Assembly: GCA_041487355.1 (NCBI GenBank) | Contig: JBGPND010000003.1 | Location: forward strand, 17,122-81,121 | DNA length: 64,000 nucleotides | Direction of reading: 5' to 3' | From: JAMXLO01 sp041487355 | GTDB lineage: Bacteria; Pseudomonadota; Alphaproteobacteria; Acetobacterales; Acetobacteraceae | In this document: piece after piece, positions 43,700-52,359 of the stretch | How positions within the stretch are numbered: the first letter of the stretch is position 1 | Layout of the letters: each line of letters starts with the position of its first letter | Program-made: the position numbers and the translations under genes | Notes under the pieces: generated by a model | Seen by the model: the letters and a program-made list of their open reading frames with translations, nothing else | Databases searched by the model: none | What the model was told of the DNA's origin: nothing

Positions 43700-44767
43700 T
43701 CACACCGGATAGGACACGAAGCACTTCTCCGACATGAAGACGTGGGTTTCCACGTAGTCGTGCACCACCGGTTTCCGGTCGAGCGCCTCCATCGCGCCCA
43801 TCAGCGCCATCCAGTTCAGCATCTCGTGCTGCCCCGCCTGCTCCATGTCGTTCAGCGAGCGCTCGCGCCAAAACCCGTAGTCGGCGCGCGAGAGCGCATC
43901 GAACATCAGGCGGTCAGCCGCATGATCGGGCCACAGATAGCCATTGGTCGGCGACAGGAAGCAGTGCGACCAGCTCGATGACGCGATCAGCGCCACGCGC
44001 CAGGGCGATGCGGCGAGGATTTCCGCCACCGCCCGGCCGACCTCCATGCAGCGCCAGGGCTGCGGCGCCGGCGGATCCGGCAGTTCACTCGCATCGCGCG
44101 GCGGCAGGAACAGCGCGGCCATGCCGCCCTTCGCATGGATCAGGTTGCGCCCGTAGCAATTGATCGCGAACGGAATGACCGGCCAGGGGAAGCCACGCCG
44201 ATCCCAGTCGAGATACAGCAGCGTATTGGTGAAAGCGTGCGCCAGGCCGTCCATGTGCAGCGTCTTGTAGGCATAGGCCATGTCGATGCCGCGCTCGATC
44301 AGCCCGCTCGCCAGATGCTTCGCCGCGTTGCGGGCGCCATGCAGCTTCATCGCCCGGTCCGCCGGTTCGTTCCACCGGTTGGTCTTGGCGCCGTTGCCGG
44401 TATGCCAGGGCTTCAGTTCGAACTCGTCGTCGAGGCCCATGACGCAGAACGCCGGAATGATGTCCTCGCGGAAATTCTCATACTGGTCGTCGCCCCAGAT
44501 CAGCACGAGGTCGGGATTGAAGTCGTCGAGCGCCTTGCGGATCGCACGGAAGTCATCCGCCATGCGCGCGCCATAGCGCCGGCCCGAGGATACGCCCGCG
44601 TCATTGCCGAGTTCGGCCAGCAACTCGGTGGGCCAGTTCGCACGGTCCTTGTACTGCGCGGGAACATTGGGCGCGGTGAGCAGATGGTGGAAGCCGGCGG
44701 GCAGCCGTTCGTCTGGCAGCGTCAGGCCGGGATAGTGCGTGCAGCCCAAGCCGATGATCTCGCCCAT
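43700..44767 (-). CDS. LigB-type extradiol ring-cleavage dioxygenase
   Basis: A 355-residue protein starting at ATG 44767 (MGEIIGLGCTHYPGLTLPD). The H in GCTHYP near the N-terminus, the LVLIWGDDQYENFRED loop, IPFAINCYG, and the C-terminal LIASSSWSHCFLSP are the arrangement of class III (protocatechuate 4,5-dioxygenase beta, DODA) enzymes with a non-heme iron held by two His and a Glu. It lacks a separate alpha (LigA) neighbour. These enzymes open catechol-like rings next to the hydroxyls. The ring substrate is unknown. The luciferase-like monooxygenase converging on it might supply a hydroxylated substrate. Confidence 0.82.
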   Translation of the reverse strand: MGEIIGLGCTHYPGLTLPDERLPAGFHHLLTAPNVPAQYKDRANWPTELLAELGNDAGVSSGRRYGARMADDFRAIRKALDDFNPDLVLIWGDDQYENFREDIIPAFCVMGLDDEFELKPWHTGNGAKTNRWNEPADRAMKLHGARNAAKHLASGLIERGIDMAYAYKTLHMDGLAHAFTNTLLYLDWDRRGFPWPVIPFAINCYGRNLIHAKGGMAALFLPPRDASELPDPPAPQPWRCMEVGRAVAEILAASPWRVALIASSSWSHCFLSPTNGYLWPDHAADRLMFDALSRADYGFWRERSLNDMEQAGQHEMLNWMALMGAMEALDRKPVVHDYVETHVFMSEKCFVSYPV

Positions 44768-44879
44768 GCCCTGGTTCCTCACCTGCTTTGTGATACGTCC
44801 CTCCGTGGCGCTGACGGTAGGAGACGGTGGGCGGCGAAGCAACGGCGGCCTATCGGTCCGCCCAGCGTCCCAGCCGCGG

Positions 44880-45830
44880 CTACAGTACCCAACTGCGGAA
44901 CAGCGCCAGATCGATGTTGCCGCCGCTGATCACGACGCCAACCCGCTTGCCTGCCATGCGCGAGCGTTCCTGCAACAACGCGGCGAGCGGCGCGGCGCCG
45001 GCGCCTTCCGCAAGATTGTGCGTGTCGGTCCAATAGGCGCGGATCGCGTCGGCAATCTCGTCATCCGACACCGTCACGATGCGCGCCGCGCCGGCACGGA
45101 TGATGGCGAATGCATCGGGATCCGGCTGCCGTACCGCGATGCCATCGGCATGTGTCTGCGCACGGTTGAGCGCCACCACGCGACCTTCGGCAAGCGAGCG
45201 TGCGTAGGCGGGCGCGCCGGTGCTCTGCACGCCGATGATCTCGGTCGCGAGACCCAGGAGATCACGCGTGCGGATCGCGCCGCAGATGCCGGAGCCGAGG
45301 CCGATCGGGACATACAGCGCATCGAGCGGCGGCGCGGCGCGGAACAGCTCGAGCGCATAGGTTGCGACACCCTTCACCAGGTCGGGCGCGAAGGATGGTG
45401 CGAATTCCAGACCCTCGGCGCCAGCGAGCCGCGCCGCCTCGTCGCGCGCCATCTCGAAGTCGTCGCCATGCTCGACCAGGCGCGCGCCGAACGCCCGCAT
45501 CGCCGCATTCTTCTCCACGCTGTTGCCGTGGGGCACCACGACGACGACCGGCAGGCCGTAGCGCCGACCCGCCCAGGCGAGCGACTGGCCATGATTGCCG
45601 CGCGTGGCTGAAACGATGCCACGTACCTGCGGCCGTTCGCGGCGCAGCCGTTCGACGTAGACCAGGCCGCCGCGCAGCTTGAAGGCGCCGGTCGGCGTAT
45701 GGTTCTCGTGCTTCACCCACACCTCGGCACCGGCGCGTTCCGCCAGCAGCGGCCAGGCGTATTGCGGCGTGCCGGGGAAACTTTCGTGCACGAGGGACAA
45801 CGCGGCGTTGAGTTCCGGCAGCGAGAACAT
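44880..45830 (-). CDS. PLP-dependent threonine dehydratase-like enzyme
   Basis: A 316-residue fold-type II PLP enzyme from ATG 45830 (MFSLPELNAALSLVHESFPG). The PLP lysine lies in VWVKHENHTPTGAFKLRGG (E-N-x-x-x-T-G-A-F-K-x-R-G). GIVSATRGNHGQSLAWAG is the asparagine loop, VPIGLGSGICG the phosphate-binding loop, and VGVVISGGNIDL the end of the domain. The length without an ACT regulatory domain fits catabolic threonine/serine dehydratases; a relative, EutB of ectoine use, also fits by length. It would deaminate threonine or serine, or a hydroxy-aspartate, to the 2-oxoacid, which could feed the Kor-like enzyme. Confidence 0.85.
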   Translation of the reverse strand: MFSLPELNAALSLVHESFPGTPQYAWPLLAERAGAEVWVKHENHTPTGAFKLRGGLVYVERLRRERPQVRGIVSATRGNHGQSLAWAGRRYGLPVVVVVPHGNSVEKNAAMRAFGARLVEHGDDFEMARDEAARLAGAEGLEFAPSFAPDLVKGVATYALELFRAAPPLDALYVPIGLGSGICGAIRTRDLLGLATEIIGVQSTGAPAYARSLAEGRVVALNRAQTHADGIAVRQPDPDAFAIIRAGAARIVTVSDDEIADAIRAYWTDTHNLAEGAGAAPLAALLQERSRMAGKRVGVVISGGNIDLALFRSWVL

Positions 45831-45943
45831 GGCGCATCCGCCCAGACTGGGATGAAGACAAGCTGGTCGTGACAACAAAAGGGCCGCCACCGGAGGGAGC
45901 GCCTCCGGCCACGGCCCGCTTCGTCAGGTCTATGGACTTGCCG

Positions 45944-46147
45944 TCAGGCGAGCTTGAGATCGGTAGCCGTGGCCTTGCCACGTTCCATCGCCACCTCGTA
46001 GCTCACCTTCTGGCCGTCGTTCAGGCCCTTCAGGCCAGCGGCCTGGACGGCGGTGATGTGGACGAACACATCCTTGCCGCCGTCCTGCGGCATGATGAAC
46101 CCATAGCCCTTGGTTGCATTGAACCACTTGACGGTTCCAACGGTCAT
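45944..46147 (-). CDS. Cold-shock protein, CspA family, copy 1
   Basis: A 67-residue single cold-shock domain starting at ATG 46147, with AGGAG eight bases upstream. RNP1 is KGYGFIM and RNP2 is VFVHI. The N-terminus GTVKWFNATKG and the length are those of CspA proteins, which bind single-stranded RNA or DNA and melt RNA structure. The next gene upstream is a near-identical paralogue on the same strand. Confidence 0.95.
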   Translation of the reverse strand: MTVGTVKWFNATKGYGFIMPQDGGKDVFVHITAVQAAGLKGLNDGQKVSYEVAMERGKATATDLKLA

Positions 46148-46227
46148 CGCCGTCACTCCTGCCGGTGCGCGTCCACTGTCGCGCGGGGGGGGAATGGGTG
46201 GATCGAGGCGGTGCGCGTGCGGCTGCC

Positions 46228-46431
46228 TCAGGCGAGCTTGAGGTTGGTAGCTGCGGCCTTGCCGCGCTCCATCGCTACCTCGTAGCTGACCTTCTGGCCT
46301 TCATTCAGGCCGCGAAGGCCCGCCGCCTGCACGGCCGTGATGTGGACAAACACGTCCTTGCCGCCATCTTGCGGCATGATGAAGCCGAAGCCCTTGGTCG
46401 TGTTGAACCACTTGACTGTACCGATAGCCAT
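46228..46431 (-). CDS. Cold-shock protein, CspA family, copy 2
   Basis: A 67-residue cold-shock domain. ATG 46431 (MAIGTVKWFNTTKGFGFIM) gives the same length as its neighbour; an ATG at 46443 would add four residues. RNP1 is KGFGFIM and RNP2 VFVHI. It differs from copy 1 at only a few positions (NTTKGFG for NATKGYG, RGLNEG for KGLNDG, AAATNLK for ATATDLK), so duplication is recent or gene conversion occurs. The region before it (46432-46600) may be a long 5' leader of the type used for cold control, but no structure was verified. Confidence 0.94.
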   Translation of the reverse strand: MAIGTVKWFNTTKGFGFIMPQDGGKDVFVHITAVQAAGLRGLNEGQKVSYEVAMERGKAAATNLKLA

Positions 46432-46679
46432 CGTCTGCGACATCTCCGTCTGATGCACCGCGCAACAGCGCGCGATGCTGATAGACAACCGGCCCTTTGG
46501 ACGTCTTGAGGGCACCCGATTGGACGGAGGCGCAGCAAGCCAAGCCAAAATGCGATTGCGTTGCATAGTTGGTACAGAAAGGCCGCCCCCTGTCAATCAC
46601 GGTCGCGAGACGTTGATAGAGCCATGCACAATTCCGCACAGAATGCGAGAACAGTCGAAAAACATAGAGAGATAGCCGG

Positions 46680-46717
46680 CCTGATCCTCAGGTCAGGCCC
46701 GAGGACGGCCATGACGA
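46680..46717. repeat. Dispersed repeat 'GGCCGTCCTCGG', copy 2 (inverted)
   Basis: The stretch CTGATCCTCAGGTCAGGCCC followed by GAGGACGGCCATGAC is the reverse complement of the element at 35634-35675 with a few changes. It fills the 3' side of the gap between the cold-shock genes and the esterase gene. The rest of that gap (46600-46731) has no gene. Confidence 0.55.
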
Positions 46718-46731
46718 CAAAACTACAAACG

Positions 46732-47637
46732 TCAGAACCCGCTGCGCGATCCGCGCGATGTCATCGCATGGGCGAACTCTCCGCCCGCGGCGATGGCGCG
46801 CCGGCCTGCCGACAGTTCGGGATAATAGAGATGCCAGACATGGATCATCTCCGGCCATATCTGGAGGTCGACCGCAACGTCCGCGGCACCCGCGACCTGC
46901 GCGAGGCGGATCGAATCGTCCAGCAACGTCTCCGCCGCACCGACCTGGATGAGCAGCGGCGCAAGCCCTCGCAGGTCGGCGTAGATCGGCGCGGCCAGCG
47001 GCGAGCGTGGATCGGCACCGTTCAGATAATGCTTCGCCATGTCGAGGATGCCGGCCTTCTGCACGGTTGGATCGGCGGCGGCCTTGCTGCCCATGCTGTC
47101 GCCGACCGCTTCCATGTCGACCCAGGGTGAGATAGCCCAGCCGCAAGCAGGTTGCGGCAGACCGGCATCGCGGATCGCCAGCATCGCTGCGACGACCAGG
47201 CCACCGCCGGCGGAATCACCGGCAATGGTGATGCCGCCGGGCTGCATGCCGCTGGCAAGCAGGAGGCGATAGCCGGCGACCGCATCTTCCACGGCCGCGG
47301 GGAACGGATGCTCCGGGGCCAGCCGGTAATCCAGCGCCAATGTCCTGGCGCGCGCCGCCCTGCCGGCTTCGGCGGCGACGTGCCGGTGGCTGTCCAGCGA
47401 GCCGATCACATAGCCGCCGCCATGCAGATAGAGGATTGCCTTGGAGCGGTCCGCGTCAGGCGTCGATGTCCACTCCGCCTTCACGCCGTTGGCGTTGACC
47501 GGTTCGACGGTGACGTCCGCCGGCAGTTTGTACTGTTTGCCGCGCGCATCGATGTCGCGCCGCCGCTGGGCGATGTCGTCTGAACGCACCCGCTTCGCGA
47601 TGACGTCTCGCAGGGCCGTGATTTCCGGATCGCTCAT
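46732..47637 (-). CDS. Alpha/beta-hydrolase, hormone-sensitive-lipase family esterase
   Basis: A 301-residue protein from ATG 47637 (MSDPEITALRDVIAKRVRSD). The oxyanion motif HGGGYVIGS lies near residue 72, the nucleophile elbow GDSAGGG near 145, and the catalytic Asp and His towards the end (SIRLAQVAGAADV with a preceding AAETLLDD; EMIHVWHLYYPEL). Together they define the bacterial HSL (family IV) esterases that hydrolyse short-chain esters. No signal peptide. It follows the cysteine-cluster gene by 36 bases on the same strand. Confidence 0.87.
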   Translation of the reverse strand: MSDPEITALRDVIAKRVRSDDIAQRRRDIDARGKQYKLPADVTVEPVNANGVKAEWTSTPDADRSKAILYLHGGGYVIGSLDSHRHVAAEAGRAARARTLALDYRLAPEHPFPAAVEDAVAGYRLLLASGMQPGGITIAGDSAGGGLVVAAMLAIRDAGLPQPACGWAISPWVDMEAVGDSMGSKAAADPTVQKAGILDMAKHYLNGADPRSPLAAPIYADLRGLAPLLIQVGAAETLLDDSIRLAQVAGAADVAVDLQIWPEMIHVWHLYYPELSAGRRAIAAGGEFAHAMTSRGSRSGF

Positions 47638-47673
47638 CGCCTGGTCTCCTCTGGGATTGCCCTTCACGGCGCG

Positions 47674-48036
47674 CTATTTCGCCTTCTCGTCCTGCTTGCG
47701 CAGCTTCGATACCGGGATCTGGTAGAAGCGGGCAAAGTCGAAAACCGTGGTGTCTTCCTGGTTCCAGCAGACATAGCCGCGGCAATCGCGCGGCCGCCCC
47801 GCGTAGACCGTGCACCGCCTGTCGTCGCCGAGGAACTGGCAGGTCCCGGTGCCGGTCTTGATGCGCTTCTCGCCCTTGCGCGTGCGCTCGACGATGTGGC
47901 GTTCCTCGAATTCGCGCACCGTCAGGTTGAGGAACTTTGCCAGCCGCCGGATGTCGGCCCGGCTGACCCGGACATAGCCTGCCATCCTGCAACACAGGCT
48001 GGGACATTTCAGGCAATCGAGCGAATCGCCACTCAT
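47674..48036 (-). CDS. YkgJ-type cysteine-cluster protein (putative Fe-S/zinc)
   Basis: A 120-residue protein from ATG 48036 (MSGDSLDCLKCPSLCC). Cysteines fall as CLKCPSLCC near the N-terminus, then TCQFLGDDRRCTVYAGRPRD continuing into CRGYVC. This is the CxxCxxxCC...C...C...C pattern of the YkgJ/UPF0153 family, which probably binds an iron-sulfur or zinc centre. No defined reaction is known. A longer frame upstream carries no conserved features. Confidence 0.87.
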   Translation of the reverse strand: MSGDSLDCLKCPSLCCRMAGYVRVSRADIRRLAKFLNLTVREFEERHIVERTRKGEKRIKTGTGTCQFLGDDRRCTVYAGRPRDCRGYVCWNQEDTTVFDFARFYQIPVSKLRKQDEKAK

Positions 48037-48101
48037 GCCGCCAGTCTGCTGATGCGTCGCTTGCCGGGCAAGTGATCTGTCATCCGGGTAGTGACGCAAT
48101 T

Positions 48102-48404
48102 TCAAATTTGCCCATGCGGACGCCGCCAGAGCAGGCATCCAGACATCACGATCCCCACAGCCAGGATCCCGCCGGCGCCAATCTCTATCCGAATTAGCCA
48201 GTCCATCATCTGGCGCTGTGCTGTGGTGATATAAACGGTGATGCCCTTCACGGCATAGGGGATTGTGTGGCTGGTATCAGGGCTTGATTGGCGCGGCCCG
48301 TTAACCCAGGCGTTGTCCAGAAAGCCGTCGCAGAACCAGGCTGTGATGAAGACGACAGCGGCGATAGTAGATACCGAATGCACAAACCGTCCATAGCTTC
48401 GCAT
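48102..48404 (-). CDS. Small membrane protein, unknown function
   Basis: A 100-residue frame from ATG 48404 with two hydrophobic segments, VSTIAAVVFITAWFCDGFL near the start and GAGGILAVGIVMSGCLLW near the end. Between them lies a periplasmic loop (TIPYAVKGITVYITTAQRQM). Topology predicts both termini in the cytoplasm. The ribosome binding site is weak. Base composition here is less GC-rich than its neighbours, which might mark a gene of different origin. No family is recognised. Confidence 0.52.
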   Translation of the reverse strand: MRSYGRFVHSVSTIAAVVFITAWFCDGFLDNAWVNGPRQSSPDTSHTIPYAVKGITVYITTAQRQMMDWLIRIEIGAGGILAVGIVMSGCLLWRRPHGQI

Positions 48405-48450
48405 CCGGCTACGTTAGAGCATTTTCTCCCTGACTGGTGACAGCGCGCCC

Positions 48451-48593
48451 GTACACCTCTCCCGCTTGCGGGAGAGGTCGTCGAGCGCCAACTCGGCGCG
48501 TGAGCGTGCGGCGCACACGCCTGTCGCAATGCCCGTACACCCTCACCCGGCACGCTGTGCGTGCCGACCTCTCCCGCGCGCGGGAGAGGTGTA
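48451..48593. repeat. Pair of short palindromes 'ACCTCTCCCGC', possibly one large inverted structure
   Basis: ACCTCTCCCGCTTGCGGGAG with AGGT (48455-48478) and ACCTCTCCCGCGCGCGGGAG with AGGT (48567-48590) are each self-complementary. The outer sequences GTACACCTCTCCC (48451) and GGGAGAGGTGTAC (to 48593) are also complementary, so the whole 143 bases could fold as a large hairpin. Nothing gene-like is seen from 48405 to 48735. Confidence 0.8.
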
Positions 48594-48735
48594 CATGCGC
48601 CCTGCACCAGTTGTCATTCCGGTCAGGCCGATGATGCTCTGGCTCACGGTCGCAGAGGCCGTCGGCGGCCCTCGCTGTCATGGCATGTCGGGCCGCGCTC
48701 GTTCGCCGGCTCGGCGCGGGCGTCTGTCAGTGCTG

Positions 48736-49518
48736 TCACCCGATGCCGCACTTAAACAACCGCCCCGCGTGCGGCACGGTATCGTTCACCCCCGCCAGGC
48801 GCAGACAATGCCAGGCCAGCGCGTGATCGCTGGAGGTGATCGGAATGCCGGCATCCGCCTCGATTGCCTCGACATGCTCGGCCAGCCGCAGGCTGGTGCA
48901 CGACACGAACACCGCATCCAGTCGGGTGCCGCGGGCAAGTGCCGCGATGCCGGCAGCGATCGAATCCACCGAGATGCGCGCGGCCTCCTTGTCGTCGCGC
49001 TTGTCGAAGGTGGCGAGGGCCGCCACCTCAGCGCCATGCGTGTTGAGATAGTCGCGCACCACTTCATTCACCGCGGGCGCGTAGGGCGTCAGCACACCGA
49101 TCCGCCGCGCGCCGAGCGCCCTGAAGGCGGCAAATGCCGCGGTGACCGGCGTGGTGCAGGCAACTTCGGGACGCGCGCGGCGAATCTGGCGGAACACCTC
49201 CTGCTCGCCGAGCGCCATGCTGGCCGAGGTGCAGCCGAACGCCACCACGTCCAGGTGCATGTCGGGCAGGATCAGTTCGGCGGCAGGCGTGATGCGATCG
49301 CGCATTGCGCGCAACGTCTCGGGCGTGATGTCGGCGTCGTTGAACAGACGCGCGCCGTACACCGCGACGCCGGGCAGGCGGATCAGATGGCGGAACTCGT
49401 GCTCCATCGTCTGGTCGGTCGCCAGCACCAGAAGTCCGATCGCGGCCCGCGCGGCGACGCCGTCATCCAGTGTGCAGGGCAGCACGCCGAGATCGGCGAA
49501 TGTTGCGCTCGCGTCCAT
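48736..49518 (-). CDS. Asp/Glu/hydantoin racemase or maleate-isomerase family enzyme
   Basis: A 260-residue protein starting at ATG 49518 (MDASATFADLGVLPCTLDDG). The paired cysteines of the superfamily are in VVAFGCTSASMALGE and VFVSCTSLRL. RRIGVLTPYAPAVNEVV begins the second half. The layout matches the Asp/Glu racemase superfamily, which includes maleate cis-trans isomerase, arylmalonate decarboxylase and the EutA protein of ectoine use. It lies 14 bases after a D-amino-acid dehydrogenase on the same strand, so racemisation of an amino acid coupled to D-amino-acid oxidation is a simple reading of the pair. Confidence 0.82.
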   Translation of the reverse strand: MDASATFADLGVLPCTLDDGVAARAAIGLLVLATDQTMEHEFRHLIRLPGVAVYGARLFNDADITPETLRAMRDRITPAAELILPDMHLDVVAFGCTSASMALGEQEVFRQIRRARPEVACTTPVTAAFAAFRALGARRIGVLTPYAPAVNEVVRDYLNTHGAEVAALATFDKRDDKEAARISVDSIAAGIAALARGTRLDAVFVSCTSLRLAEHVEAIEADAGIPITSSDHALAWHCLRLAGVNDTVPHAGRLFKCGIG

Positions 49519-49532
49519 ATGCCTCTGCTCCG

Positions 49533-50792
49533 TCAGCCCCCCGGGTCCAGAGCCCGCGGGCAGGCGTCGAGCGGGATCGCCGGCTGGCGCCCGGCGATCA
49601 GGTCCGCGGTGATGCGCGCGCTGCCATGCGACATGGTCCAGCCGATATGGCCGTGGCCGGTGTTGAACCAAAGGTTGCGGTGCCGCTTGCGGCCGAGGAT
49701 CGGCAGGTTGTCGGGAGTCATCGGCCGCAGCCCCGCCCACATCTCGGCGCGATGATAGTCGGCGCCGTCGGGATACAGCTCCTGAGCCACCGACTTCATG
49801 AACGCAAAGTCGGCGGGCTTGTGGCTCGTATCATAGCCGGCGAATTCCGCTGTTGCGGTGACGCGCACGCGGTCGCCGAAGCGCGAGATGGCGACCAGGT
49901 TGGTCTCGTCCACCGACCCGATGGTTGGCGGCGCCTGATGGTTGCCGACCGGAATGGTCAGCGAATAGCCCTTGATCGGGTAGACTGGCAGGTCGACACC
50001 GATCCTGCGTGCCAGCAAGGGGCTGTGGCTGCCCAGCGCCATCACGTAGGCATCGGCCTTGAACGCCTGACCGTTGGCACGCACCTGTGTCACCGCATCG
50101 CCTGACGTATCGATCCCGGTGATCGCCGTGCCGGTGTGGAACTCCGCGCCGAGCTCGACACAGCGCGCGCCGAGGGCACGGGTGAACTTGTGCGAATCGC
50201 CGGTCTCGTCGGTCGGACAATAGATGCCGCCGGCGATCTTCTGCGCCGCTCCCTGCAAGGCCGGCTCCAGCGCCAGGATCTGCGCCCGGTCGAGAACGCT
50301 GATCTCCTGCCCGTCATCGGCCAGCAACTGCATATGCGCAACGCCCGCCTCCAGCGCCGCCTGGTCGCGGTGGAAATACAGCACGCCGCGCGCATTGCGG
50401 TCGTAGTCGAGCGTTTCGGCCGCGATCACATCATGCAGCACGCGTTGCGAATACATGGCGATGCGATGCTTGCGCAGCGTGTTGGCCCGTGCCTTCGATG
50501 CGGTGCACTCGGCGAGGAATTTCAGCGACCAGACATAGAGCCGCGGATCGGTGGAAAACCGGAATCGCAGCGCCTGGTCCTTGCGGAACAGCGACTTCAG
50601 CAGAATCCAGGGCGCGCGCGGCGAGGACCAGACAAAGGAATGGCCGGGCGCGATCATGCCGGCATTGCCCCAACTGGTTTCCTGCGCAACGCCGGGGTTG
50701 CGCTCCAGCAGCACGACCTCGTGCCCGTCCTTGAGCAACTGATAGGCCGTGGTCACGCCGACCACGCCACCGCCCATGATCAGAACGCGCAT
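49533..50792 (-). CDS. dadA: D-amino-acid dehydrogenase (DadA-like)
   Basis: A 419-residue FAD enzyme from ATG 50792 (MRVLIMGGGVVGVTTAYQLL, the dinucleotide-binding fold). ETSWGNAGMIAPGHSFVWSS is the conserved region near the flavin. DLPVYPIKGYSLTIPV and WAGLRPMTPDNLPILG, then NTGHGHIGWTMSHGSA, are DadA hallmarks. It oxidises D-amino acids to 2-oxoacids, feeding electrons to the respiratory chain. The following racemase-family gene forms a two-gene unit with it. Confidence 0.92.
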   Translation of the reverse strand: MRVLIMGGGVVGVTTAYQLLKDGHEVVLLERNPGVAQETSWGNAGMIAPGHSFVWSSPRAPWILLKSLFRKDQALRFRFSTDPRLYVWSLKFLAECTASKARANTLRKHRIAMYSQRVLHDVIAAETLDYDRNARGVLYFHRDQAALEAGVAHMQLLADDGQEISVLDRAQILALEPALQGAAQKIAGGIYCPTDETGDSHKFTRALGARCVELGAEFHTGTAITGIDTSGDAVTQVRANGQAFKADAYVMALGSHSPLLARRIGVDLPVYPIKGYSLTIPVGNHQAPPTIGSVDETNLVAISRFGDRVRVTATAEFAGYDTSHKPADFAFMKSVAQELYPDGADYHRAEMWAGLRPMTPDNLPILGRKRHRNLWFNTGHGHIGWTMSHGSARITADLIAGRQPAIPLDACPRALDPGG

Positions 50793-50910
50793 GACACCCC
50801 CGAAGCAGGCTGTCCGCACAAGCCGGCACGGAAGGCGTCATTGTGATCCTGCCGGCGCGCGGCCCTCAAGCCCCGCGGACACGCTCGGCCAAACCGGCCG
50901 AATAGCGTAG

Positions 50911-51783
50911 TCAGCCCTTTGCCCTGCTCGCCGGCTCCAACAAAGGATGCAACCCGTGTGTGCGTTCGCGGTAGCGCATGTCGGCCACCAGGTCCTCCGG
51001 CGGCTTGCGCCACAGCTCTACGCCGTCGCTGTCGATCAGATGCCAGGTCAGCCGCCCGCCCTGATCGCCGGTCATGACCAGTATGTTCCTCATCACGCCG
51101 TCCGGGCGGACATCGAGGATCGCAAGGTTCTCGTGGCGCCCCGCATAGCAGAGCCAGACCGCCTGATCGGCATTGGCCTGATCGCGCCACTCGTCAGCGG
51201 CACCGGCTCCCGGACCGGCTGTCTCAAGGTCGGGCCACGCATCCGCGGCCGCCAGCGGCTGCGCATCGAGGCGGGGGAAATCCGCCTGCAGCACGAACGG
51301 CATCGTTCCGTGCCAGCCGACACCGCAACCCAGCTCGCGTCGGTCCATGGTCGCGACACGGAAGATGCTGGCAAGCCCGATCAGGTCCTCCGTCACGGTC
51401 GGCTCCCGTACCGATACGATGCGAACGCCTTCGCCGAAGGCATCGCGTATCGCCTGCGCCTCGCCCGCGAACACCCCGTCCCGCGGCAGTCGTTGCAGTG
51501 GTGCAGCGGGGTCCGGCACGGCCTCCTGCAACTGGCCGCCGTCCGAGATCCGCTGGGCGCTGACCTTTTCCGCGGCGCCCGTCACTGCCACCCTGGCCGG
51601 ATCGCCATACAGCGGGCCCTCGGCCGATCCGCGCCGGCGCTCGACCACACAGGCCAGGAGCGCCTCACCCAGGTCACGCTGCTCGCGGATCGCGAGCACG
51701 TCCACCGTGTGCCGCGCCGACACACTGGCTCGCGTTAACCAATCGTTAAACTCTGTGACAGCGAGCACGCCCTGCCCGGCCAT
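50911..51783 (-). CDS. Hypothetical soluble protein
   Basis: A 290-residue product from ATG 51783 (MAGQGVLAVTEFNDWLTRAS). The frame is open 90 codons further but that part looks like translated non-coding DNA (Ser/Arg-rich, without pattern). The protein is Asp/Glu-rich, with motifs DVLAIREQRDLGEALLACVV, IVSVREPTVTEDLIGLASIF, TMPFVLQADFPRLDAQPLAA and WHLIDSDGVELWRKPPED. It shows no signal or membrane segment. No family is recognised. The first part resembles a small regulatory domain, the second is beta-rich. It stands alone, divergent from the sigma-factor gene. Confidence 0.6.
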   Translation of the reverse strand: MAGQGVLAVTEFNDWLTRASVSARHTVDVLAIREQRDLGEALLACVVERRRGSAEGPLYGDPARVAVTGAAEKVSAQRISDGGQLQEAVPDPAAPLQRLPRDGVFAGEAQAIRDAFGEGVRIVSVREPTVTEDLIGLASIFRVATMDRRELGCGVGWHGTMPFVLQADFPRLDAQPLAAADAWPDLETAGPGAGAADEWRDQANADQAVWLCYAGRHENLAILDVRPDGVMRNILVMTGDQGGRLTWHLIDSDGVELWRKPPEDLVADMRYRERTHGLHPLLEPASRAKG

Positions 51784-52150
51784 TTCGTAGTGGCTGCTCG
51801 ATCGCCCGTCCGGATACGCGCTCGATCGGAATATCGCGTAAGCGTGACCGTTGCGTGGCGCGGATACCGCTGTAACGGCCGCTGTGCGTCGCTCGGATCG
51901 ATTTTCCGGCTGATTCTCGCCTGCTGGCAGCATTTTTCCGCCTCCAACCGCTTGCCGAGGGCATCGGCGAGACTGAAGCACAGCCCCGGTTTCACAAGAC
52001 CGTGACGACCCATGGTTACCAATCTCTATCATTCGGGTCAAGGATTGAGACAATCGCAGGCAGCCAAGGACATCGCGAGGGACTGCCGGAAGCTGCCCCA
52101 GGCAATGCCGGATTGTCGGTGAATCAACGAAGTTTTCACTGCAACCAAGC

Positions 52151-52178
52151 TTGTTGTGGAGTTAACAGAGACGATACA
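52151..52178 (+). promoter_or_regulatory. Candidate promoter upstream of the sigma-factor gene
   Basis: TTGTTG (52151-52156) and GATACA (52173-52178) are separated by 16 bases in the AT-richest part of the 576-base gap between 51783 and 52360. The gap otherwise shows no convincing gene. Only the hexamers and composition support this; the distance to the start codon would leave a leader of about 175 bases. Confidence 0.3.
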
Positions 52179-52359
52179 GTTACCGTCGGTTGCATGAATC
52201 CCCGCAAGCAAGACAGGGGCGGTTTTCCGGCCAGACATGGATCATCCGGCCTGCGGGAAGTCCAAACTGTCACTTGCAATAATCGGGACGTGCGACCGGC
52301 CGGGCACTCTACTTGGTGACGGGTTTGGCATCCGGGTTTGATCTGGCAGGAAGAGTTGA

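Noticed and set aside
44880..49518. An ectoine-use cluster (EutA/EutB-like genes)
   Set aside because: The threonine-dehydratase-like gene and the racemase-family gene are 3 kb apart with unrelated genes between, and no other ectoine genes are seen.
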